Below are positions 13,361-22,900 of a stretch of 30,088 nt of DNA, piece by piece. The DNA is from Caecitellus pseudoparvulus (lineage: Eukaryota; Bigyra: Bicosoecida): positions 1 to 30,088 of the forward strand of contig CBFFRQ010000159.1 of assembly GCA_965644315.1 (NCBI GenBank), given 5' to 3'. The notes beneath the pieces are model-generated. The model was not told where the DNA came from. It saw only the letters and a program-made list of their open reading frames with translations, and did no database searches. Positions within the stretch are counted from its first letter, which is position 1; every line of letters starts with the position of its first letter. Position numbers and translations under genes: made by a program.

Positions 13361-15029
13361 ATGGCTGCTGAGGCGTCCGCTGCTGCCGGTGGCTTCACCA
13401 AGATCAAGGTGGAGAACCCCGTCGTGGACATTCTCGGTGATGAGATGACCCGCATCATCTGGGATGTACGTTCCGCCCCTCCGCCGCTGCTCCTTGCCCC
13501 CGTGCAGTGTCAGCCAGCCAGCCGCAGCGGGAAGGCTGGTCACGCCCACCCGGCGCGGCAGCTTCACCCCACAGCGCGCTGCACTGCCGGCCGCCAGGTC
13601 CTGTGTTGTGTTGTGGGGTGTCTGTTGCGCTGCGCGCTGGCGCTGCCCTGCGCGGCCACGTGAGGCGACACGCGCACTTGCCTGGTGCACGTGGTGTTGA
13701 TGCCGCCCCGCCTGCGCAGCTGATCAAGGAGAAGCTCATCTTCCCCTACCTGGACCTGGACCTGAAGGTCTTCGACTGGTCCATGGAGAACCGAGATGCC
13801 ACGGACGACCAGGTGACTCACGACGCTGCCGCCGCCATCGCCAAGTACAACGTTGGCATCAAGTGCGCCACCATCACGCCTGACGAGGCGCGTGTGGAGG
13901 AGTTCGGGCTGAAGAAGATGTGGAAGAGCCCCAACGGCACCCTGCGCAACATCCTGGGCGGCACTGTCTTCCGTGAGCCCATCGTCATTGACAACGTGCC
14001 CCGCCTGGTGCCAGGCTGGAAGAAGAGCATTGTCATTGGCCGCCACGCCTTCGGCGACCAGTACAAGGTGCGACGGCGCGTGCGACCAGCGCACACCACA
14101 CGCCAGGCATGTATTCACCCCCCTCCCTTGTCCCCTGCGCAGGCCACGGACTCCGTCGTGAAGGGCGCTGGCAAGCTGCAGCTGGTGTTCAAGCCTGCTG
14201 ACGGCAGTGAGCCCATCGTGCAAGATGTGTACGACTTCACTGGGGAGGGCGGCGTGTCCATGGCCATGTACAACACCGACGAGAGCATCCGTGGCTTCGC
14301 TGACTCTTGCCTCGCCTACGCCCTGGCTCGGTGAGTGTAGGCAGAGGCGGTGGCGGGCCAGGCGGCGCCTCACCCGCACCCTCCCGCTTGCTGCGCAGCA
14401 AGATGCCCCTGTACCTGTCCACCAAGAACACCATCCTGAAGGCGTACGACGGCCGCTTCAAGGACATCTTCGCAGAGGTGTACGAGGCGAAGTACAAGGC
14501 TGAGTACGAGGCAGCCGGCATCTGGTACGAGCACCGGCTCATCGACGACATGGTGGCGTACGCCCTCAAGAGCGAGGGGGGCTTCGTGTGGGCCGCCAAG
14601 AACTACGACGGCGACGTGCAGAGCGACACCCTGGCGCAGGGCTTCGGCTCCCTGGGCCTCATGACCTCTGTCCTCATGTGCCCCGACGGCAAGACGGTGG
14701 AGGCGGAGGCCGCCCACGGCACCGTCACGCGCCACTACCGCGTGCACCAGAAGGGCGGCGAGACCAGCACCAACTCCATCGCCAGCATCTACGCCTGGAC
14801 GCGGGGTCTGGCCCACCGCGCCAAGCTGGACGGCAACGCCGCGCTGGCCGACTTCAGCGCCTCCCTTGAGGCGGCCGTCATCGCCACTGTGGAGAGCGGC
14901 AAGATGACCAAGGACCTCGCCATCTGCGTGCACGGCAAGGAGGAAGGCGTCAAGCGCGAGAACTGGCTGAACACCTTCGAGTTCCTGGACGCTGTCGCAG
15001 AGAACTTGGAGAAGGCGCTCAAGGCGTGA
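13361..15029 (+). CDS. IDH: NADP-dependent isocitrate dehydrogenase, 4 exons (423 aa)
   Basis: This enzyme oxidatively decarboxylates isocitrate to 2-oxoglutarate with NADP. Exons: 13361-13465, 13720-14067, 14143-14330 and 14399-15029; introns of 254, 75 and 68 bp start GTACGT, GTGCGA and GTGAGT, end in CAG, and have phases 0, 0 and 2. Spliced, they give 423 residues, the usual size of eukaryotic dimeric NADP enzymes. Diagnostic parts are GDEMTRIIW near residue 26, the substrate region around TVFREPIV and [22 protein letters not shown] (which becomes continuous only after removing intron 2), [14 protein letters not shown], the metal-binding NYDGDVQSD, and the NADP-binding [12 protein letters not shown]. 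The start [17 protein letters not shown] has no long transit peptide, so a cytosolic form is likely, although a short organelle signal cannot be excluded. There is no peroxisomal SKL at the end (KALKA). Confidence 0.96.
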
Positions 15030-15647
15030 GGCGGCACGCCCCCTCCCTGCGGCCCACACACACCGTCGGCCGCCGCGAAATGCAGAGGCTTGTCCCACTC
15101 CCGCCTGTGCGCCCCAGACTCACTCGGGCGTCAAGAAAGTGCTGTGCTGTGAGCTGTCGCGCAGCTGAGCAGGTGCAGAGCTGTGGCAGCCTGCACAGTG
15201 CAGCGAGCAACGCCTGACTTGGGGGGGGTTGCTGGTGAGGTTGGTCAGCACGCTAAGCTGCAGGAGGTGGTACCCCGCAGTTGGGCTGGCGTGAAACTAA
15301 GCACGCCAATGGCACGTGCACTGGAGGTCACACACTCTGCGCCCCCGCCCCGTGCATCCCTGGCGCGCCTGCCCTCTCAACAAGTTCGCGCACCAAACAC
15401 ATTCCCACCAGCGGATAATCTCTGCATTTCTGACAATCTGGCTTCCAAAGTACCCTTGCGTGGTACTGGCAGGTGCAGGTGAAGAGACGAAGCCAGCCCA
15501 GGAGTGCGACGCAGTCTGCTCTGCGCACGCCGCTGTAGCTGAGGACAGGTCAAGGCCGCACATAGGTGCTGTTCTGCAGGCTTAAGATTGAAGCTGCATA
15601 GCCTGTCGTTTGGTCTGTGTGTCGATTGACGCTCTGCCCCAAGTGCC
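15030..15647. other. Host intergenic region between isocitrate dehydrogenase and coiled-coil genes
   Basis: These 618 bases hold only short, overlapping ORFs on both strands with no recognisable product. The stretch should contain the 3' end of one gene and the promoter of the next. I see no RNA gene in it. Confidence 0.5.
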
Positions 15648-17114
15648 ATGTCTCAGCCGAGTTTGGGGGGCGCGTCAAGTGCCGCCACCTTCACGGACTT
15701 GGGCGCTGGCGTACACATGCGGGGCGTGCTGATGGTGAACCGGCCCATGCATGGAGCTGCTTGTGAGTGTCCTGTGTGCTGGCTGTTGGCGTGCGCGTTT
15801 GGAAGGCTCCCAGCGCCGGGACAGGCGGCTTGTGCCAGGCGACGTTTCCCGTCGCTGCGACACACGCCACGCTCTGCATGGGCCCCAACTGCTGCATTGC
15901 ACGGCCCTGCCCCCGCGCCCCATGCAGCCAAGGTAGCCTCTGCGGGTGGAAAACCGAAGAAGCAAGGCCAGCCGGGCTCCACACCCTTCATGAACGGAGC
16001 CGGGCTGCCTCGGGAAGTGGTGCACCCCAACGGAAGGGACCCGAAGCACGAGAAACGCATGACGCTGCTGCGCCTGCAGCGCAAGCGCAAAACCACCATC
16101 ACAGACAAGCACAAGCAGTTCCTGGCCGAGCTGCAGGCTGAGCGCAGCCGCCTGCTGGGGGAGCGTGCGCGCATGGAGGAGAAACGCGCGAAACGCAGCG
16201 CCAAGTTTGCTGCCCGGCAAGCAGAGTTTAGGAGGGCTGTCACGGAGGGTGAATTCGAAGGAGAAGGGGGGCAGGAGACCGATAGTCCAGTGGGTGCAGC
16301 CAAGTCGGCAGCAGCTGCGCCAGCCTCGTTGGAGGGCAAGGGGGGTGCTCGCAAAAGCTCCCGGGGCGCCAAGCCGGCGTGGGCGCTGAGCGCAGCCGAG
16401 GCAGAAGCCAAGGAGGACGAGGAGGCGGAAGACCTCATGGCATTCGTGGACGGGTTGGACCTGGACAGCTTCATGGAGGAGGCAGACGAGAAGTCTGCCG
16501 CGGCTGGCGTGGACGCGCGGCTGTCTGAGCTGGAGTCAGAGGTGAAGTCTGCGTCAGCTGCACTGCACCAGGCGGAAGCGTTGTGGGAAGAGGATGAGGT
16601 GGATGTGCCGGAGCATGCAGAGGCAGGTCCGGGATGGGAGTGGGTGGGAGAGGCGGAGGTCATTTCGGAGGGGGATGCCCCGCCAGGGGGCGAGGGGGGT
16701 GAGGGCAAGGAGGAGGGGGGGGTGCGCATGGTGCGGCGTGTGCGGCGGCGCCTGCGACGAACAGACGCCGAGCGCGCCGAGCGGCAGCGCCTGCAGGCTG
16801 GGCTGGCAGAAGCGCCACCTGCGGGAGGTGGGGAGGTGGCAGAGAGTGTCATGTCCCACGCTAGCATCCGCTCCGTGCACAGCAAGCAGTCTGTGCAGCA
16901 CTTGATTCAGCGCGAGAAGGCGGAGAGGGCTGCCGCCAACGCGGGCATGCCCGTGGTGGCAGAGGAGGCTGCGGGAGGAGTCTTCTCTAGGTCCAGGCAA
17001 GCTGCTGCGGGGCCGCGCATCGCCCACGTGCTGGAAACTGCGGACACGCGGCCTGCTAAAAAGGAGGTGGACGTCAACACTCTCCCGTATCGACACCTGC
17101 ACCCCGCTGTGTGA
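15648..17114 (+). CDS. Coiled-coil protein of unknown function, probably one intron (433 aa spliced)
   Basis: The frame is open for 488 codons, but bases 15763-15927 look like an intron: GTGAGT donor, GCAG acceptor, 165 bp, phase 1. Because its length is a multiple of three and it has no stop, reading through would also give a protein. The intron translation is Cys-, Pro- and Ala-rich and unlike the rest. Removal joins MHGAA to SKVASAGGKPKK. The following part has a long charged helix with coiled-coil character (about residues 85-155, RMTLLRLQRKRK to RQAEFRRA), an acidic middle, a strongly basic run (MVRRVRRRLRR) and a conserved-looking end LPYRHLHPAV. I cannot name a family. Long charged helical proteins like this are common among ciliary and cytoskeletal proteins, and other genes in the window have such roles, but that is only a hint. 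Confidence 0.72.
   Translation: MSQPSLGGASSAATFTDLGAGVHMRGVLMVNRPMHGAACECPVCWLLACAFGRLPAPGQAACARRRFPSLRHTPRSAWAPTAALHGPAPAPHAAKVASAGGKPKKQGQPGSTPFMNGAGLPREVVHPNGRDPKHEKRMTLLRLQRKRKTTITDKHKQFLAELQAERSRLLGERARMEEKRAKRSAKFAARQAEFRRAVTEGEFEGEGGQETDSPVGAAKSAAAAPASLEGKGGARKSSRGAKPAWALSAAEAEAKEDEEAEDLMAFVDGLDLDSFMEEADEKSAAAGVDARLSELESEVKSASAALHQAEALWEEDEVDVPEHAEAGPGWEWVGEAEVISEGDAPPGGEGGEGKEEGGVRMVRRVRRRLRRTDAERAERQRLQAGLAEAPPAGGGEVAESVMSHASIRSVHSKQSVQHLIQREKAERAAANAGMPVVAEEAAGGVFSRSRQAAAGPRIAHVLETADTRPAKKEVDVNTLPYRHLHPAV
15763..15927 (+). other. Frame-preserving probable intron
   Basis: A 165-bp segment with GTGAGT at its start and CATGCAG at its end, in phase 1, without stop codons in the host reading frame. 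Confidence 0.65.
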
Positions 17115-17273
17115 GGGTGCGCAATGCATTGTTGCTTGGAGTTCAAAACGGGTGAAATCATGCCTTACTGGGATGTCTTGCAGCCGGTTGCTTGGCCTGC
17201 TCACGCACGGAACGGTCCGTAAAGCTTGCGCTGGGTTTGTGCTGTGGTGTTTCGCTGCCGTTTCGTATCACGC

Positions 17274-17912
17274 ATGTGGAGGCATCATCTGCCTTGGGTG
17301 GCGCCTTGCTTGCTGGCCGCTGGCATCTACTTCACCCTGTCCCAGCGGGCGTTGGAGTTCTTCGGGTACCGCGTGCAGCTGTTCCTTGTGCATGTCCTAT
17401 GCATGGGTTTGGCCGGAGTGGTGTTGCTGCCCACCACGACAGCATGCATTGCTATGCGGGGGCGCGCCCCAGCAGCACTGCGAAAAGTGCTCGCGGTGTC
17501 ACATGGCGTGACCAATATCGCCCTTGTGGCGGTGTCTGCCGTGGGCTTCTGGGCCATCTTCCAGAACAAGAACTTGCATGGCAAGACACACTTCACAAGC
17601 TGGCACTCCTGGGCTGGCCTGGCCACCCTGGCGCTGTGGCTCATGAACTTGGCCTTGGGCCTACAGCGCTTGGTGGCCCTTGGCTCCTGGCAGTGGCGCC
17701 ACGTGCTGCATCGCCTGGTGGGCACCCTCGCAGGCACCATCAGCCTGGGAGCAGTGGTCACGGGCATCTGGTCACAGTGGGGCCAGGCAGCGCTGGGCGC
17801 GCACTTGCAGTGGATCCTCACGGCCCTGATTGGGTTGGTGGCATCTTTGGCGCAGGGCACATCCCTGTGGCCCTCAGCGAAAGCGAAGCACGGGACTACG
17901 AAAGGCGACTGA
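17274..17912 (+). CDS. Cytochrome b561 family membrane protein (212 aa)
   Basis: These proteins move electrons across membranes through two b-type hemes, usually from ascorbate, and some reduce ferric iron. The translated part has six hydrophobic segments, at about residues 8-22, 33-52, 73-96, 108-130, 145-165 and 175-195. Four His residues sit as expected for two heme pairs: H40 (LFLVHVL), H77 (VSHGVTN), H111 (SWHSWAGL) and H146 (VLHRLVG). The sequence NKNLHGKTHFTSWHSWAG is typical of the loop before helix 4. The size fits the short CYB561D1/D2 type without added domains. The frame is open further upstream, but that part begins at a TTG; the first ATG is at 17274, close before helix 1. An extra upstream exon cannot be excluded. 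Confidence 0.85.
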   Translation: MWRHHLPWVAPCLLAAGIYFTLSQRALEFFGYRVQLFLVHVLCMGLAGVVLLPTTTACIAMRGRAPAALRKVLAVSHGVTNIALVAVSAVGFWAIFQNKNLHGKTHFTSWHSWAGLATLALWLMNLALGLQRLVALGSWQWRHVLHRLVGTLAGTISLGAVVTGIWSQWGQAALGAHLQWILTALIGLVASLAQGTSLWPSAKAKHGTTKGD

Positions 17913-18200
17913 ACAGGTCCACTTGATCGTCAAAACGCCGTCTCACACGAGGCACGTGGGGCGGCTTGAGTCGTGCTGGGCATGTGCAGGTATGGCGGCT
18001 TGGCAACCTTGTCGCTTGCAATGTCGCTGTCTTGTGCGTGGTGTGCGGGGGAAGGCTTGACCCGCCGGACAGCCTCCCTAACACAGCGCGGAAACCAACT
18101 CCACCAACCACCTCACGCCTGCCGAAGCGTGAAGACGTCAGGATTTAGGGACATTCGCAACTTGTGCAGCAGTTACATAGTACAATTCATCACAGGCGGC
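17913..18200. other. Region between cytochrome b561 and the first tetraspan gene
   Basis: No secure coding sequence. An open frame from 17982 runs into the donor site at 18206 and could be the first exon of the following gene, but its translation is undistinguished. Confidence 0.4.
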
Positions 18201-18988
18201 ATGTTTGTGAGTACCAACGCACAACCCGCTCCTTCAAAAGCCGCAAAGCTGGTCCACCTACCGAGCGCCCCGTCAAAGCGCAGCTGATGTACTTTGCCCT
18301 GGCCTTGTTCAGCAGGGCCTATCCATTCTTGATTCAGAGCTGCATTGGGGCGCTGATGAGTGCTGAAGCGTACTGTGCAGTGGCAGGACGAGGAGCTGGC
18401 GCCGGTCAAACTCTTCGCTTGGTGAGCTCGCGACATGCCGCATCTGCGCACATTGTGCGCATTCACCACCGTGCCACATCTGTTCCGGGCGTATTCCGTT
18501 CTGCAGTATGCAGCAGTGGAGGCAGTGTCTGCCGCAATCAGGTGCGGCTGCCACGCCCAACGCCAGCAACGCTGCTGGGTCTTCGCTCGTCAAGTTCGCC
18601 GCACAGTGCCGGCCCCGCCCCCCACAGCGCAACCTGGAGCATTTTCATATTTTCAGGGACGCACTTTGAGTGCTACATGGCCAGCAGCCCGGCGACCTGC
18701 CACTCTGTGCAGAGCGTTTGGTGCGTGTGCAAATTGTAGCCATGCCGCCCTTTCGCCTGCCACTCAGCACAACAGAGCAGTGTAGCACTCCCAAGCCCCC
18801 CTTGCAGGGCTGGCATCATGACAGTGTTCACTTTTGCTGAGGCTGGCGTGGCAGTCATCAGCTTCTTCGCGGCGGGCAACGTGCTGTCGCGGTCGCCTGG
18901 GCACGCACGGACTAAACACCGAGACCCCCAAATCACCGACCCCGGCATCCCACCAGGAGGAGTGGGCATACCTTTTGCTGGAACGTAG
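18201..18988 (+). CDS. Multi-pass membrane protein A, 5 exons, paralogue of the next gene (about 150 aa)
   Basis: Exons by splice signals and phase: up to 18206 (5' limit unresolved; ATG at 18201 is the shortest option), 18284-18421, 18507-18541, 18628-18720 and 18808-18988. Introns of 77, 85, 86 and 87 bp have GTGAGT, GTGAGC, GTGCGG and GTGCGT donors and CAG ends, with phases 0, 0, 2 and 2, so the frame is continuous to TAG. The product has hydrophobic stretches LMYFALALF, YAAVEAVSAAI with ATWSIFIF, and a long last one from AGIMTVFTF to VISFFAAG. Between the last two lies GTHFECYMASSPATC, the same motif as in the following gene. No family is recognised; the layout is reminiscent of small four-helix membrane proteins with a Cys-bearing loop. 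The first exon may be longer, starting at 17982 or 18021. Confidence 0.65.
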
Positions 18989-19054
18989 CCCCTCCATTCC
19001 CACCCCTTCCAGGCCTGGCGGCCGTGGCGCCTCTCCAGACGCTCAGCCTCAGGC

Positions 19055-19873
19055 ATGGCACCGGCCCTGCCAGCCACCCAACAGTCCTGCTGCCGGGTCA
19101 GCCAGTGCTGCCCTTGTGCGCCTCAGCAGCGCCGGTGCAGCTTCTTTCGCTGTGCCGGGTGCGAACGTGGAGCCCACCTGCAGTGCTACGTCTGTGGTCG
19201 GGAGCTCTCCAGTGACGCCATCACAGAGCGGGTGGCAAAGTCCGTTGCAGCACTCTCAGCGGTGAGTGAAACGCCTGTGAAACGGTGCCACACCGTGCCA
19301 CGTCCTTCCATGCGCCCTGACAGCTGGCATACTTGGCGCTGTTGGTGTTTGGGCGCTCCTACGTTGAAGCCATTCACTCTGGTCTGGGCATTTGTGAGTG
19401 CTGCCCCTGCCCACGCTCCTCCTCTGCCGCAGCATGCCGACTGCTCCGTCACAGTGGCGAGCTTGGAAGCCTTCAATGGAGCTGAGCGCAGCGATCGCCG
19501 GCCCCTGCAAGCATTCTACATCTATGAAGGCTTAGCTGGCATGTACTCTATCTTGGTTGGGACGGCCCTGCTGAATGGCACGCGCTTTGAGTGCTTCTTG
19601 AGGGAGTCCCCGCAGACGTGCGAAAGCACGCAGTTTGTGCTGGGCACCGTGCTGGTCGTGTACAGCGCAGGGGAGTTCGCAGCAGGGTCTGTCGTCTTTG
19701 TGGCGTGGCTCAACATGCAGGGAAGGCGGCAGCGCAGCGAAGCCCTGCCGTCACCCCACACTGCCGGGGCCGGCATGCTGCGGCTGGACATGCCTTCCAC
19801 CACGGCGCGTGCGCAGCCTGAACGGGTGCCCCGCTTTGCCTCTCCACCAAGGCGGGCCATGCACCGTGTGTAG
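19055..19873 (+). CDS. Multi-pass membrane protein B, 3 exons, paralogue of the previous gene (about 231 aa)
   Basis: Exons: 19055-19261 (start uncertain), 19324-19393 and 19455-19873. Introns of 62 and 61 bp begin GTGAGT and end CAG, with phases 0 and 1, giving one frame to TAG. Hydrophobic stretches are SVAALSALAYLALLVFG, FYIYEGLAGMYSILVGTALL and a long one from VLGTVLVVYS to VVFVAWL. The loop before the last contains GTRFECFLRESPQTC, matching GTHFECYMASSPATC of the upstream gene. The order and spacing of segments also agree, so the two are tandem paralogues. The first 50 residues are Cys-rich (CCRVSQCCPC, CAGC, CYVC) and could be mis-assigned, since they have no counterpart in the first gene. 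The C-terminus is a basic, Pro/Ser-rich tail of about 60 residues. Function unknown. Confidence 0.7.
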   Translation: MAPALPATQQSCCRVSQCCPCAPQQRRCSFFRCAGCERGAHLQCYVCGRELSSDAITERVAKSVAALSAVSETPVKRCHTVPRPSMRPDSWHTWRCWCLGAPTLKPFTLVWAFVSAAPAHAPPLPQHADCSVTVASLEAFNGAERSDRRPLQAFYIYEGLAGMYSILVGTALLNGTRFECFLRESPQTCESTQFVLGTVLVVYSAGEFAAGSVVFVAWLNMQGRRQRSEALPSPHTAGAGMLRLDMPSTTARAQPERVPRFASPPRRAMHRV

Positions 19874-19904
19874 GCCCATGCATTCTGCTGAGAAGGGGGG
19901 GGCT

Positions 19905-22900
19905 CTAGAAGTCCTCCTCCTCGTCGTCGTCGGCGCCCTCCAATCCCCGAACAGGCGAACCAGGCGGCAGCATGGAAGCCGCCTGCGTGCGAATGGCTAC
20001 CATGGCGTTGTCAGCCAGGCCGTACATGTCGATGAAGCCTTGGATGGTGACAGTCAGGTCATCCCCTGCTCGCACGCGGAAGGGGGGCGACATGCTGCCC
20101 ATGTTCACGGGGAACTCGGCCAGCTGCTGGGGCATGCGCTGGTGCGCGGCGTTGGCGATGGTCTCTGCGAAAGAGTTGTGGATGCCGTACGCATTGACGA
20201 ACTGCAGGGCTGTGTCATAGATGTCGTGCTGCTCGCCCTGCCGCACTTCGAAGTGCAGTTTGCGCCCGTCGGGGCCGTCCACCGGCACCACAAGCAGCGG
20301 CTGGCGCTTGGCCCGAGCGGCCACCTTGGCCTCCATGACGCTCAGCAGGTGCTGCACGCCGGCGTGCGTCTCAAGGGGTTCGCCCTGGGTGATGTTGTTC
20401 ACAGCGGCGAATTCGTACACGGCCTCCGTCGTGTTGGCGCCTTGGGCAATGACGAGCGTCTTGCGGAAGCCACCAGGCACCACCGTCGTGGCGGTTGCCT
20501 GGTACGGCTCCACAGTGGGCGCACGCTCAATGAGGGACGCCTTCAGGCTTTGCGCACCGGCTTCTGTGAGGGCATACTTCATGGCAAACTTCCGCACCAA
20601 TTCATCCAGGTCCTTCCCCTTGCGCACCCGCAGCGGGACCTCCTTCAGGGCGCCTGTCTGCGCGTCATCCAGAGTCACGTTGATGGAGTACGCGATGCGG
20701 TCCGCCTTGCCTCGCGCAGCGTATTCCTTCAACGACTCCAGGCGCTGCAAGCGCAGGGCCTCTGCCGCAGCCTGCTCCTGCATGATGGCTTCCACCTGGA
20801 AGTCGCTGCTGTTCATGTTGGCCTGCAGCCCCTTCACCACCCTCACTGCCTCTTCCAGGATCTCCTTCTCACGCAGGCGGATGGCAATGGCTGCCGTGCG
20901 AAGTGGCCCTGCCTTGGATCGCCGGGCAGCCGCCAGAGCGGCCTGGTCACTCTCAATCGTCCCGGGGGAGCTTTCCCGCATGTCCTGGATAACGTTCAGC
21001 AGTGCCTCCAGTGTCTTCTCCTCGTTCGCAACTGTGATGGCCTGGCTCGTGTTGAAGCTCTTGTGGCTGCCTTCACAGCCGCCAGCGGGGGGGAAGTCGT
21101 CGCAGTTGCACTCGTGATCGTGGAATGGGTGGGGGCCAGGCGGGCACAGGAAGTCCAGCTCCGTCTCGTGGATGATGTGCGTGCGGATGGCACACAGCAG
21201 CTGGCTGGTGATGTTGCCGTACTTGACTTTGTGGTCCGCGCCATTGCCGCAGTCAGACAGCAGCTCCTTCTTCCGCTTCATCAGCTTGTCCACCTCATCC
21301 ATGCCTGGCCTGGGCCGCACGCCGTCATTGTAGAACGCAGTCGTGCGGTTCAGGGTCTTCAGCACGCTGGGCTCGTCGTGGTCCGCGGCGATGGCATCCT
21401 GCAACTCCAGCGCCGCGTTTGACATGGCTCGCTGGGCCTTGGCGACGTCATCATCGTCGCTCTCGGGCTTCGCTGCAGCGTACAGCTGTGCATGGGAGGG
21501 GGCGTACTTTGCGGCAAGGGGGTTGGTTTCCGCCAGGATCAACGCCTGGGCCTCAGCTTTCGAGTCAGCGGCGCCCAGCAGCAACAGGTGCTGCTCGGAG
21601 TTCTCCACCTGCACACGCTGGCCAGCAAGCAGCTTGTTGGCTGCCTCCATGGCTTTCTCCTCGTCTTCGTCAAACTCGTCCCCGTACAAGTGCAGCTTGC
21701 GGGAGGCATCCCACAGGTCGCCGCTTTTGGGCGGGTACCGCAGCAGGCGCCGCCATTCAATGAGGGTGTCCAGGAACAGGTACAAGTCGTGGTTGTCCAC
21801 GGGCACTCCAGGGAGAAAGAGGCGCACGCCATCTTCAGGGTTATCCTTGGGCACTTCATGGAACAGCAGCAGGCTCTCACAGTTGCTCACCGGCCCCTTA
21901 TCCATGCCCAGCATAACCCCAGCAGGGTGCTCCCCCGCGTGAAGGCGGATGTGGTTGTCAAAGTGCAGGACCATGCGGGAGGTGGAGCCAGGGGCGTGCT
22001 TCAGCAGGTGGGCGTACGGCACCAGAGCCAGGAACCTGCCAGTGGTCGTCGGCCTGTTGATCCACACCGCGTTGGCGCGGACGATGGCGAGGCCCCACCG
22101 GATCTTGGCCAGCGAGTCCATGTTGCCGCAGACGTTGTCGAAGTCGTGCCCGCAGCCGAGAGAGTCGTGCTTGCGCAGGAAGGACATCATGTGTTCGGCG
22201 TCTTGGTCCCAGGCCTTCAGCAGGCCCTCCGCGCTGGTGCCACGCAGCTCTGCCACCACCTCCTTCCGCAGCAGCTTCATGCGCAGGTTCTGCAGGAACG
22301 GCCACCACTTGGAGTCCTTGCCTTTGGCGTGTTCGTAGAGAAAGAAGGCGGTGAGGCCCCACACTTGGTTCCTCTGGAAGACGGGCTTCATCTTGTCGGA
22401 TAGCTTGCGGGTGTCCCTGTACTTGACCATCTTCAGCGTGTGCTGCGACATGGTCAGCTCCACGGGTACCTTCAGCACCTCATCCTGGTCCCCCACCGCC
22501 TCCAACGTCTCTAGCCCCGTGAAGCGCGTGCTGCTGTTCATGGAGTCGGTGTGGGCAGGCTCTGCAAAGTTCATCTTGCCGCCGCCAGCCACGAACCAGT
22601 CCTCCATTTCTTCCTGCTTGGCGCCATCCTGGATGAGGGAGCTGGTGTTGTGCGCGGCCACTTCGCCTTCGCGGTGGTGCAGGGCAATGAGGTACTTGGG
22701 GTCCAACCCCTCCTCAATGCCAATGAAAAGAGTGCGGTATGTGTGCTTGCGCTTGTCCACGCGGTGCCGCTTGGCCTCACCCACCCACTCCTGCACATCG
22801 GTTTGAGCAGGGAAGGCGCCCGACAGCGAAATGGCGCCGTTCACGACGTCCTCCATAACCTTCATGGACTTTGTGTAGGCCATGACGGCATTCTCCTGTT

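Noticed and set aside
13564-15098. Long minus-strand frames over isocitrate dehydrogenase
   Set aside because: They are antisense to a secure, conserved gene and cross its introns.
18201-19873. One two-domain gene instead of two membrane-protein genes
   Set aside because: The first copy reaches an in-frame TAG at 18986-18988 after its last hydrophobic segment. A donor just before it could join the copies, but that needs an extra, weakly supported intron.
19635-21422. 595-codon plus-strand frame opposite the SET-domain gene
   Set aside because: The minus-strand frame is longer, starts with a signal peptide and has recognisable motifs; the plus-strand frame is an antisense shadow.
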